Shown here piece after piece: positions 8,665-16,421 of a stretch of DNA of 64,000 nt (positions within the stretch are counted from its first letter, which is position 1; each line of letters starts with the position of its first letter). Made by a program: the position numbers and the translations under genes. Under the pieces are notes generated by a model. It was not told the DNA's origin. It was given only the letters and a program-made list of their open reading frames with translations, and did no database searches. Source of the stretch: Lachnospiraceae bacterium UBA3804 (GTDB lineage: Bacteria > Bacillota > Clostridia > Lachnospirales > Lachnospiraceae); the NCBI GenBank assembly GCA_002368665.1, contig DFEK01000001.1:62001-126000 (forward strand), read 5' to 3'.

Positions 8665-10416
8665 ATGGAACAAAAACTCTTGTCCATTTATGTCGGCAAT
8701 GACGTAACGCGTATCTGCGAACTCGTTAAGAAGTCCAGTACTCAGATTATCGTCAACAATGCTGCTGAAGTTTCCACACCTTCAGGTGCAATTGATGACG
8801 GTTATATCACGGACGTTCCTTCCATCGCAGAAGCGGTCAGAGGCTGCGTTTTCGGACGTGGATACTCGGCCAAAAGTGTAGTCTTCACGATTTCTTCGAA
8901 GAAGATTGCAAGTAAGGAAATCGTAATTCCTTACGTAAAGGGTGAAAAGAAGATTTCTCAGCTCCTTCAGGCAAATGCTGCAGAGTATTTCCCGATGAGT
9001 ACGACGAATGATTTCATTTTCGCTCACACTGTAATGGAGAACTTCCAGGATGACGAAGGTAAGAAGACCCGTCTGACTGCGGTTGCAGCTCCCAGAGATA
9101 TGGTAGAAAGCTACTATGAACTGGCAGAAGAGTTAAGACTTACCGTTGAGAACATCGACTACGTAGGTAACTCCGTACTGCAGTTGCTTTCCTTACAGAT
9201 GAAGGAAGGAAGCACGGAACTGGTTCTTCAGATTGAGAAGGAAGCGACCTTCGTAAACATTATGTCCGGTAAAGACGTAATCTTACAGCGTTCCGTTCCC
9301 TATGGTAAGAATGCGGTTATCAACTCCATGATGGAGATCAAGAAACTCTCCGAAAAGGAAGCCAAAGTTCTTCTTTCCAATCGTAAGATGATGGAAGAGC
9401 AGGTTACCGAGGCAGAGTACGCAGAAGCAGTTCGCTATCTGGTAAGCTCCATTGGCCGTATCGTAGAATATCACAGATCCCGTAACCCGGAGAGAATTAT
9501 CGACGGTATCAAGGTGTTCGGTGAAGGTTCCGCAATCGAAGGTATCGATGAAGTCCTTCAGCAGGAACTTGGTGCAGAGGTTAGCCACTTCGATCAGTTG
9601 AATGGTGTTCGTGTAAGCGGAAAGGCTTACTTAACATCCGAGACTGCTCTTCATTACCTGGCAAACTTCGGTGCAGTACTTAATCCTATCGGATTGAAAC
9701 TTCAGCAGTCCAAGGCATCGAAAGAGTCCAGCGGTAAATTGGTTAACACCTTACTTTTCGTGGCATTAGCTATTGCGTTTGTGGTTATGGCTACCCTTTC
9801 TACTTTGAAATTGCTGAAATATAACAGGTTAAAGAATGAAGAAGCTGCCATTGAAGCACATATCGCACAGATGGAAGATATCGAAGGCATTGCACAACAG
9901 TATGAAGCGTCCGTTGCTTCCTATAATATCGTAAAGGGCTTTGCTGACGGAACTGTATCTGATAATGAAATGTTGCTTCAGTTTATTAAGGATTTGGAGA
10001 AATCACTTCCGGACGATGCTTATATTGACAGTCTTCAGTCTGTAGAAGGATCAGTAACATTTGAAGTTACAGGTACGACCAAGAGGGAAGTGGGAGACAT
10101 CATTATCAAGTTGAAGGGACTTCCTTATGTAAGTGGTGTTGCACTTACGGAAATGCAAGATGAATTGGCTCCTTATAAATTGGATCCTCCTATTTTAGTC
10201 ATGGGTGATGATGAAGGACACGTGGCCGATCCTGAAACTATTGAACGACAGGTTAAATTTCCTATTTTAGTTCAATTAAAGAATGAAACCGGTACCGCTG
10301 TCAGCGATGAAGTTGCTGCTGCGCTTGCAGGAACCACTACCGTAGATTTATCCGGAGCAACAGGTGATGCCGCACCTGTCGAGACAGCTCCTGCAGAAGA
10401 GGAGGTGCTTCCGTAA
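8665..10416 (+). CDS. PilM-PilN fusion, pilus assembly protein
   Basis: A 583-residue protein that joins two subunits usually made separately. Residues 1 to about 345 are a PilM/FtsA-like actin-fold ATPase domain (starts MEQKLLSIYVGNDVTRICEL, then AAPRDMVESYYELAEEL and VQLL-type segments). A single membrane helix at about 359-380 (LLFVALAIAFVVMATL) is followed by a coiled coil and a PilN-type ferredoxin-like domain (SLPDDAYIDSLQS, VTFEVTGTTK). The C-terminus is Ala/Glu-rich. In type IV pili, PilM is cytoplasmic and binds the N-terminal tail of PilN, so the fusion is topologically sensible. The start at 8665 is chosen because AAAGGGGA lies seven bases upstream; the ATG at 8647 lacks a site. 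It overlaps pilO by one base. Confidence 0.8.
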   Translation: MEQKLLSIYVGNDVTRICELVKKSSTQIIVNNAAEVSTPSGAIDDGYITDVPSIAEAVRGCVFGRGYSAKSVVFTISSKKIASKEIVIPYVKGEKKISQLLQANAAEYFPMSTTNDFIFAHTVMENFQDDEGKKTRLTAVAAPRDMVESYYELAEELRLTVENIDYVGNSVLQLLSLQMKEGSTELVLQIEKEATFVNIMSGKDVILQRSVPYGKNAVINSMMEIKKLSEKEAKVLLSNRKMMEEQVTEAEYAEAVRYLVSSIGRIVEYHRSRNPERIIDGIKVFGEGSAIEGIDEVLQQELGAEVSHFDQLNGVRVSGKAYLTSETALHYLANFGAVLNPIGLKLQQSKASKESSGKLVNTLLFVALAIAFVVMATLSTLKLLKYNRLKNEEAAIEAHIAQMEDIEGIAQQYEASVASYNIVKGFADGTVSDNEMLLQFIKDLEKSLPDDAYIDSLQSVEGSVTFEVTGTTKREVGDIIIKLKGLPYVSGVALTEMQDELAPYKLDPPILVMGDDEGHVADPETIERQVKFPILVQLKNETGTAVSDEVAAALAGTTTVDLSGATGDAAPVETAPAEEEVLP

Positions 10417-11129
10417 TGAAATTAAGCGATAGAGACTTAAAATTGTTAGTTTTGTTACTTCTTGTTGCTGTAATTGTTTGTCCAATCTTTTTCTTGATTC
10501 GTCCTTTTAACGAAAAGATTGCAGACACCAATTCGCACATAGAGGAGTTAAAGAAAAGGGAAGATTTTCTTGCCAAACTTGATGCTAATAGAGCTTTCTA
10601 TAATAGCAGTATTGAACTTCTTGGTAATGAAAGAGCTAAAATTGTCCAGAACTTTGCAACCGGACTCATTGATGAGAACAACGTATTCTTTTTGGCAGAT
10701 ACCGAAGAAAAAGTAGGTATTGCATTAACTACATTGAGCTTTGCAACTACTGAGCCAACGTTGATTTCTGAAGACTCCTACGATCCTGCGACAGGAGAAA
10801 CGATTGAAGGGCTTACTGCGCGTACTTCACTCAGTACAGTGGAATATGTCTGCGATTATGAGAATATGAAAGACTTTCTTCAGTACATTCTTGATATGGA
10901 TAAGAAGAATCAGAGAATGGTTTTGACGTCATTCTCTGCAGATCAAGATGATGAAACTGGCAAGATGGTAGGCGTGTTTGTGTTAAATCAGTATGCAGTT
11001 ACCGGCGAAGGCAGATCCCTTGCGCCTGTATCCGCAGAAAACATTCCTTACGGTGTTGATAATGTGTTTGGCAAACCGTCCGGAATTGCCGAAGAGGAAT
11101 TGGTGGAGGAAACTCCGGTAGAAGAATAA
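10416..11129 (+). CDS. PilO-like inner-membrane pilus assembly protein
   Basis: A 237-residue bitopic protein: a short cytoplasmic N-terminus, one membrane helix (LLVLLLLVAVIVCPIFFLI), a coiled coil (ADTNSHIEELKKREDFLAKL) and an extracytoplasmic domain with a ferredoxin-like pattern. This is the layout of PilO, which pairs with PilN in the alignment subcomplex. Identification rests on layout and on the immediate one-base overlap with the PilM-PilN gene rather than on strong sequence motifs. The acidic C-terminal tail (EEELVEETPVEE) resembles the tail of the preceding protein. Confidence 0.7.
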   Translation: MKLSDRDLKLLVLLLLVAVIVCPIFFLIRPFNEKIADTNSHIEELKKREDFLAKLDANRAFYNSSIELLGNERAKIVQNFATGLIDENNVFFLADTEEKVGIALTTLSFATTEPTLISEDSYDPATGETIEGLTARTSLSTVEYVCDYENMKDFLQYILDMDKKNQRMVLTSFSADQDDETGKMVGVFVLNQYAVTGEGRSLAPVSAENIPYGVDNVFGKPSGIAEEELVEETPVEE

Positions 11130-11144
11130 GTAATATAAAAGTAT

Positions 11145-11190
11145 CCTGCGGTACCGTATTCAAATGGTACCGCAGGAAAGATTTGTTTTA
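11145..11190 (+). terminator. Hairpin terminator after pilO
   Basis: A perfect 11-bp stem (CCTGCGGTACC at 11145-11155 with GGTACCGCAGG at 11166-11176, ten-base loop) lies just after the pilO stop. The tail is only partly T-rich (ATTTGTTTTA), so termination may be incomplete. The AT-rich stretch from 11177 to the next gene probably holds a promoter (a weak TTGCTA / TATCAT pair occurs at 11303-11332), but nothing clear. Confidence 0.65.
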
Positions 11191-11418
11191 TGACACAATA
11201 TTCATTGTTGATTACAAATATCTTTTCAAGATGTTGAGAAAATGTTTTAATTTTAATAAGAGAGTATGATTAATTGAATTCATTCTATTTTTAGTTAGTA
11301 TTTTGCTATTAAAAAGTGTTATTTCATATCATAATTTCTTATGAAGGTTAAAATGCAATATAAGTAGATGCTGTATACATGGCACAAAATAGAGCTATTT
11401 CATACATGGGAGGCTTTT

Positions 11419-12108
11419 ATGAAAAAGAACAAGATGGAACGGAAGGGGACTAACAGGGGATTTTCTTTGATTGAGGTTCTTTGTGCAATTGTTCTCTTGG
11501 GATTAATTGCAGCACCCTTTTTACAAATGGTGTATTCTTCTTATTCAACAAATTTAAAATCCAAGAAGTATTTAGCGGCTGCAGATTTAAGCCAAACTGT
11601 CATGGAAGCAATTAGTGCACAGACTTGGGAGGGGTCAACGGGTACATTAAAGGTTACTACTGTTGATGAGGATGGAAACTCCACGGTTTCAGAGGTTACA
11701 AAAAAAATCCCCGGCCTAAAGAACTACTATTATGATAATAAACTTGGAGATACCGAAAACTATCGTATGGAAGGCATGAAAGCGCCTGTTTATGTGGTGT
11801 TCACTCCTGATAATCTGACAAAAGGCAATGAGGATGCTATTTATATGGGGCAAGGTTATTCGGATGATCCAAAGGATTTTCCGGTTCAAACCACATCTGA
11901 TAATTCAAAACGATATTGGAATTATTATTATAATAATGTTTCATTTGGAGATTTTACATTTAACGTGACTATCCAGTTTGATGTTAAATATGATTTGCAA
12001 GGCGGCTCAAAAGACTTTTACGTTGTCTTAGCTAAAGTATATGTATATGATAGCGATACAAACGCGTTGATAGAATCGGCAAGTACTACAGTTGCAAATA
12101 CTAAGTAA
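11419..12108 (+). CDS. Type IV prepilin-like protein (PilV/pseudopilin type)
   Basis: A 229-residue protein with a class III signal: a basic leader ending in NRG, then FSLIEVLCAIVLLGLIAAPF, with the conserved glutamate at mature position 5. PilD would cleave after the glycine. The remainder is a polar, Asp/Tyr-rich extracytoplasmic domain with no family I recognise. The start is the ATG at 11419 with GGGAGG six bases upstream; the earlier ATG at 11368 would extend the leader by 17 residues without a ribosome site. It is the first of four prepilin-like genes and is likely a minor pilin or pseudopilin. Confidence 0.8.
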   Translation: MKKNKMERKGTNRGFSLIEVLCAIVLLGLIAAPFLQMVYSSYSTNLKSKKYLAAADLSQTVMEAISAQTWEGSTGTLKVTTVDEDGNSTVSEVTKKIPGLKNYYYDNKLGDTENYRMEGMKAPVYVVFTPDNLTKGNEDAIYMGQGYSDDPKDFPVQTTSDNSKRYWNYYYNNVSFGDFTFNVTIQFDVKYDLQGGSKDFYVVLAKVYVYDSDTNALIESASTTVANTK

Positions 12109-12121
12109 TAGGAGGGGCAAG

Positions 12122-13918
12122 ATGAAGACCAATACGAGAAATAAAATCGGCTTTAGAAATAATAACGGTATTGCAATGATTTCAATACTGATAGCTGTTG
12201 CCTTTCTTTCTATTATCGGTTCTGCGCTTCTTTACATCACTTACTCTAATTTTTTGATGAAGAAACAGAATTTGGAATCGAAAGAAAATTTCTATGAAAC
12301 AGATGGACAGTTAACACAGATTACAACTAACATTCGAAATGATGTAATGAAGTCTTCGAATGATCCTAAGCAAGAATTGGAAAAACTTGTCAATGTAACA
12401 TTTGATTCTACTACTGGTGTTGCACATAATAAAAATGACTTATCAAGTAGTAAATATGATGTCGATAATTTGGTAAAATACATTTCTAATACGAATTCTA
12501 CATTTCAGGTAACGGGAAACAATGACAATAAAATTGTAATTGGCCAAATCGACAAGGATAGCGACCCTAAAAAAAAGGATCAGTTTACGTATTCTGGTGG
12601 AAATGCGCATATCGTGTTGGTTAAAGACAAGGATGGACATGATGTACTGCCTACGAATCCGGTTACCTATAGACTTGAAGATTTTACGATTGAACAGGAA
12701 TCTGCAGATGGCTATGTGAACACTGTTCGCACGGATATTGATATTCAAATTTTAAAACAAAGCAGTTCAGCTTCCAGTGAGGGTGGTGTTGGATCATTTT
12801 CCCTGTTGATGGATGCTCCGATTTCGACTAATTCTGCTAATTTTAATATTCTAAATCTTTATGGAAACTGTTTCTTATCAAATAAAGAAGCAAGTACTTC
12901 TGTTTGGTCATATGATGGCGTAACTTATACTCCTCCTGGAAAGGCTGGATCAAATAAAGCTGCTATTAATATCACAAATGAAGCAAAGATTAACTTTGTT
13001 GGCGACTATTTAATTGTATATGGAGATATTGTCCTTAATAAAAAATCTTCTTTATATATTAATACCGGACAACTCACTGTATATGGAGATATTTATTTAA
13101 ACGACAGTTCGACTCTGATTTGTTCAGGACAGGTTTATCAGGTTAAAAACACTGCATTACCTGGCAGAATGCAGACGTGTGATGTTATTATCGAAGGCCA
13201 AAGAATGTCGGCAATGGGGGCAAATGACCCGAGAATTAAGAAGCATATTTATCCGGGCAACTTTGCAATAACACCAATTTCAGAGAAGAATTTTCAAAAG
13301 TTTACTGAGACAATTGCACTTAATGATTCAGACATGACAAATGATGGTGTGGTTAATCAGATTATTGCAGAGTATAAGGGCCACAAGGTTACAGATAGTA
13401 CCATTGGGAAATCGGTTGATCAGATCGAAGCACAATCAGAGTATACCAATTTCTACGGTGAACAAATTGGTTTCGCGTTTACAGGGAAAAAGGATGTAAA
13501 CTTTAATGGAAAGTATAAGAACCAGTTAGTTTTCAATATGGGTGATGCATCGGTAGAAGAAGGAAATGTAGGCTGCACATTTATTTCCAAAAACCAGTTA
13601 AAAATAACTCAGGCACACTCTATTACCTTGACTAAAGTTGGATCAACGAGATTTGATTTCTTGAACATCAAGAGTTCTGAAGAGGGAAAAAATCCGAATT
13701 TTGATTCCAAGGTTCATAAGTCGAAGCAATTTGGAGATTTTGGTAATGATTTTAAAGATGGATTTTCTGCAGGAGATTTCTTGATTCCTAATCCAAATGC
13801 TGTCGTTAATACTATTTTGGGATGCGGAAACGGAAGTGATGGTGAAGGCGGCGGAGATGCAAAAGATTCCTATATTAGTTCAATCTCTTTTGTAAGATAC
13901 ACGAAGGATTTTAATTAG
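12122..13918 (+). CDS. PilX-like pilus protein with repetitive beta-rich domain
   Basis: A 598-residue protein. The N-terminus (NNNGIAMISILIAVAFLSIIG) resembles the PilX N-terminal segment: prepilin-like, but lacking the usual Glu5. A charged helical stretch is followed by a large exported region. From about residue 235 to 360 it has short repeating units such as FVGDYLIVYGDIVLNKKSS and INTGQLTVYGDIYLNDSS. These read as rungs of a beta-helix, as in bactofilin or adhesin folds. The C-terminus is Gly-rich, then ISSISFVRYTKDFN. GGAGGGG lies four bases before the ATG at 12122. A surface or tip adhesin-like role is plausible but unproven. Confidence 0.65.
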   Translation: MKTNTRNKIGFRNNNGIAMISILIAVAFLSIIGSALLYITYSNFLMKKQNLESKENFYETDGQLTQITTNIRNDVMKSSNDPKQELEKLVNVTFDSTTGVAHNKNDLSSSKYDVDNLVKYISNTNSTFQVTGNNDNKIVIGQIDKDSDPKKKDQFTYSGGNAHIVLVKDKDGHDVLPTNPVTYRLEDFTIEQESADGYVNTVRTDIDIQILKQSSSASSEGGVGSFSLLMDAPISTNSANFNILNLYGNCFLSNKEASTSVWSYDGVTYTPPGKAGSNKAAINITNEAKINFVGDYLIVYGDIVLNKKSSLYINTGQLTVYGDIYLNDSSTLICSGQVYQVKNTALPGRMQTCDVIIEGQRMSAMGANDPRIKKHIYPGNFAITPISEKNFQKFTETIALNDSDMTNDGVVNQIIAEYKGHKVTDSTIGKSVDQIEAQSEYTNFYGEQIGFAFTGKKDVNFNGKYKNQLVFNMGDASVEEGNVGCTFISKNQLKITQAHSITLTKVGSTRFDFLNIKSSEEGKNPNFDSKVHKSKQFGDFGNDFKDGFSAGDFLIPNPNAVVNTILGCGNGSDGEGGGDAKDSYISSISFVRYTKDFN

Positions 13919-13932
13919 TTGGAGGGTGCACT

Positions 13933-14448
13933 ATGAAAACCAATCAAAATAAAGGTTTTTCTTACATTGAGATGCTGATGGTTCTTGCGATTATGGCCAT
14001 AATGATTGGCTTGGTTACTATTTCTATTGGGTTGATAAATAGAAATACGGTATCTAGGACGTTGGAAAAAGTGGAAACTCTTTGTAACAAGACCAGAATT
14101 AATGCACTTACAAAAGGCAGTAAAAATGGTTATTTGAATCTCGCTGAATTTAGTGACGGTGTTTATGCCTATGTTGGTGAGATGGTAGATGACGACAATA
14201 TAAATAAAATTCGCGAAAAAGGCGATAAGATATGCTCGAAAGACTATGAGATAATAACTAATTTTGTGGGATTGGGCTCCACAGCAGATTGTCAAATTCA
14301 TCGCATCGCGTTCAAACAGTCTACCGGAGGCGTTATCGGTGGATTAAACGGAAGAGTTATTGTTAAGAAAAAGAACACTACTAAGACAGAGTCGTTTGGT
14401 ATTTATGGAGAAACTGGAAAAATATACGATCGTAGCAGGACAGAATAG
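13933..14448 (+). CDS. Type IV prepilin-like protein (FimT/GspH type)
   Basis: A 171-residue protein with a very short leader (MKTNQNKG) and the class III motif FSYIEMLMVLAIMAIMIG, including Glu5. The C-terminal half is predicted to be a compact beta domain (GGVIGGLNGRVIVKKK, TTKTESFGIYGETG), which is the FimT/GspH minor pseudopilin pattern. GGAGGG lies upstream of the ATG. It sits in the middle of the prepilin cluster, with 14 bases to the gene before and nine after. Confidence 0.78.
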   Translation: MKTNQNKGFSYIEMLMVLAIMAIMIGLVTISIGLINRNTVSRTLEKVETLCNKTRINALTKGSKNGYLNLAEFSDGVYAYVGEMVDDDNINKIREKGDKICSKDYEIITNFVGLGSTADCQIHRIAFKQSTGGVIGGLNGRVIVKKKNTTKTESFGIYGETGKIYDRSRTE

Positions 14449-14457
14449 GAGGATGGC

Positions 14458-15825
14458 ATGAAAAGGAATAATAAAGGTTATTCATTTATGGAATTGATTC
14501 TGACTATGGCTATTTTCTCCATTGTCATGTTAGCAATCATTTTGATGATGAGAACTTCCTTAGTTTCTTATAAGGATGGTTTATTTGAAACACAGATGCA
14601 GGAGGAAGCACAAATAGTTTTGAATCAGGTTTCTGATTATTTGGTTGACGCGGTTTCTGTTTCGAAAAGTGGAGATGAATATACGATTGAGGATGTAAAT
14701 GGGACTAAGATACTTGCCTATAATCCTGATGAACATAGTTTATCTTATGGAGGAACATTATTATCCAATAGTGTAGATGCGTTCTCTATATCAGGTGTTC
14801 TTAACGAGAGCACTAACTATGACAGTACTGCACGTATTTCGATTACTGTTTCACATCAAGGTAGAACATATACTTCCGATAAAGACGTTTATTTCCGTAA
14901 CAAATCTGTAGAAACGCCAGATTTGTATAGTTTGGACGGAAAAGAAACCATTAAAATCGGAGATGGTGATGAAAATACAAAGGTAGTTACAGTATTCAGA
15001 TATGGTAGATTAGATTTAACTAAGGACTATGAAGTTGTTAAATTAAAAAGTGCGAATTCTACGGCGGCGGCTAATTATGTTTATAAAGTGGGTTCTAGCA
15101 ATACAGAGTATTCGTTAGGAGATTTAAGTCACAGTGATGTATCTGGTAAAAAAGCTGCTGATGGTGCGGGTATAATAATTGAACCTAATCAAACGAAACG
15201 TTTTGATGATAACGGTATTCCTGAGGGCTCAGAGATTGTAGGTATTACCAGAGGTGGAAAGGAATTAACGTTTAAGCTCTCAACGGATGATATTGCGTTT
15301 AATCCATCCGGAACAGATGTTTTTCAGAATCATTGGGATTACAACTTAAGTGGTACCGGATATGTTACTTATATTCCTGTAAAAGGAATTGATATTTATA
15401 AGGCGATAGCAAGTAATGAAGTAGATGTAAAGTATACGATTAATCTTAAGAAGACATCTGTGAACGGAGCTGATTTCACTACCGGAGAGAAAACGATTAG
15501 CCAAGCTTTTGCTGACAAGGGAAGTAACGGTGGAGAGGAAGTAGGTACTGACCAGTCTTTAGGAGGTGGCGGACCTCGTCGTTCTCTTAAGGCCAGAGTA
15601 AAGCTTCTTTCTGATCAATATTCGGAAGGCATGATGATTACAACCCCTTCGGATCAGGGTAAAAATGATGAAGCCGGAGAACTTTATAGTGGTGCTATTG
15701 ATGGAGATCAGTTCCTAACATTCCATATCATGATAAAGAAGAAGGGTACAAGTACCGTTATTTATGAGCAGGATGTAAAATATAAATATACATATGTAGG
15801 TAAAGATTTGACTAAACTCAATTGA
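14458..15825 (+). CDS. Type IV prepilin-like protein (PilW/GspJ type), large
   Basis: A 455-residue protein with leader MKRNNKG and the class III motif YSFMELILTMAIFSIVMLAI, with Glu5. The long extracytoplasmic part contains immunoglobulin-like or beta-sandwich-looking stretches (TARISITVSHQGRTYTSDKD, STVIYEQDVKYKYTYVG). It is much larger than a major pilin, so it is best viewed as a minor pilin or surface-exposed pseudopilin. It is the last gene of the cluster and is followed by a strong hairpin. GGAGGATG precedes the start. Confidence 0.75.
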   Translation: MKRNNKGYSFMELILTMAIFSIVMLAIILMMRTSLVSYKDGLFETQMQEEAQIVLNQVSDYLVDAVSVSKSGDEYTIEDVNGTKILAYNPDEHSLSYGGTLLSNSVDAFSISGVLNESTNYDSTARISITVSHQGRTYTSDKDVYFRNKSVETPDLYSLDGKETIKIGDGDENTKVVTVFRYGRLDLTKDYEVVKLKSANSTAAANYVYKVGSSNTEYSLGDLSHSDVSGKKAADGAGIIIEPNQTKRFDDNGIPEGSEIVGITRGGKELTFKLSTDDIAFNPSGTDVFQNHWDYNLSGTGYVTYIPVKGIDIYKAIASNEVDVKYTINLKKTSVNGADFTTGEKTISQAFADKGSNGGEEVGTDQSLGGGGPRRSLKARVKLLSDQYSEGMMITTPSDQGKNDEAGELYSGAIDGDQFLTFHIMIKKKGTSTVIYEQDVKYKYTYVGKDLTKLN

Positions 15826-15837
15826 TAAAGGTTGTTC

Positions 15838-15868
15838 AAGGGCTTGGCACATGCCAAGCCCTTTTCGG
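15838..15868 (+). terminator. Twin hairpin 1 (terminator of pilin operon)
   Basis: AAGGGCTTGGCA (15838-15849) and TGCCAAGCCCTT (15852-15863) form a near-perfect palindromic stem followed by TTTTC. It ends the pilin operon. An almost identical hairpin lies 84 bases downstream. Confidence 0.8.
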
Positions 15869-15921
15869 ATAATCAAAGTTTCTTATTAATACCTTTATTA
15901 TGAAAACTAATTAATCAGTTT

Positions 15922-15960
15922 AAGGGCTTGGCATTTGCCAAGCCCTATTATTTATATTAT
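15922..15960 (+). terminator. Twin hairpin 2, copy of the preceding hairpin
   Basis: AGGGCTTGGCA (15923-15933) and TGCCAAGCCCT (15936-15946) repeat the stem of the hairpin at 15838 with a different loop (TT instead of CA), followed by ATTATTTATATTAT. The two copies share no flanking similarity. It may be a second terminator insulating the toxin-antitoxin operon. Confidence 0.65.
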
Positions 15961-15975
15961 ATAACCCTCTTAATA

Positions 15976-16004
15976 TTTACAACTATACAACAATGTTGTA
16001 TAAT
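15976..16004 (+). promoter_or_regulatory. Promoter of the HipA-like toxin-antitoxin operon
   Basis: TTTACA at 15976-15981 and a perfect TATAAT at 15999-16004 with a 17-base spacer. The predicted transcription start (about seven bases after the -10) coincides with the ATG at 16011, so the mRNA would be leaderless or nearly so. Confidence 0.8.
15984..16002 (+). promoter_or_regulatory. Palindromic operator overlapping the -10
   Basis: TATACAACA at 15984-15992 and TGTTGTATA at 15994-16002 form a perfect 9+1+9 inverted repeat occupying the spacer and most of the -10. It is the obvious binding site for the helix-turn-helix protein encoded immediately downstream, giving autorepression as in hipBA and other toxin-antitoxin operons. 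Confidence 0.75.
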
Positions 16005-16010
16005 CTAAAC

Positions 16011-16421
16011 ATGAATAAACTCCAGCTTCTCAGAACAATTACAAATATGTCGCAGTCGGAGTATGCAGAATATATGCATATTCCGGTTTATAATATTCGA
16101 AATTGGGAGCAGGGAAATCGTCAACCTCTTGATTATGTTGTTGACATGATGGAACGCATCATGATTTCGGATGGTTATAATACGCGGCTTAATGAAATCA
16201 AAATACTCCAAAGTTACAAACATAAAATCAATTATTACATTGAAGAGGACCGTCAAGCAGGAAAGGCGATTGTTTTTTATTATGATAAAGTCAAATACCG
16301 TATTCCGGCGCCAAATATCAGCAATCAGGAATATGAAGAAATCCTTTTCAGGGATGGTTCGTCATTCTATGTAGATGATAAAATTGATGATATTATATTT
16401 GAAAAGAGGTTTTGCGAATGA
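16011..16421 (+). CDS. Helix-turn-helix antitoxin/repressor (XRE type)
   Basis: A 136-residue protein with an N-terminal XRE-like HTH (LRTITNMSQSEYAEYMHI, then YNIRNWEQGNRQP) and a roughly 70-residue C-terminal domain (KAIVFYYDKVKYRIPAP, then FRDGSSFYVDD) of unknown fold. Together with the downstream HipA-like gene it forms a toxin-antitoxin-type operon, with a four-base ATGA overlap. The in-frame ATG at 15993 lies upstream of the predicted transcription start, inside the promoter, and is rejected; the ATG at 16011 begins just ahead of the HTH. No ribosome binding site is possible at this start if transcription begins where predicted. Confidence 0.75.
   Translation: MNKLQLLRTITNMSQSEYAEYMHIPVYNIRNWEQGNRQPLDYVVDMMERIMISDGYNTRLNEIKILQSYKHKINYYIEEDRQAGKAIVFYYDKVKYRIPAPNISNQEYEEILFRDGSSFYVDDKIDDIIFEKRFCE

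Noticed and set aside
15993..16010. Upstream ATG for the toxin-antitoxin HTH gene (adds six residues)
   Set aside because: It lies upstream of the predicted transcription start, inside the operator and -10 region.
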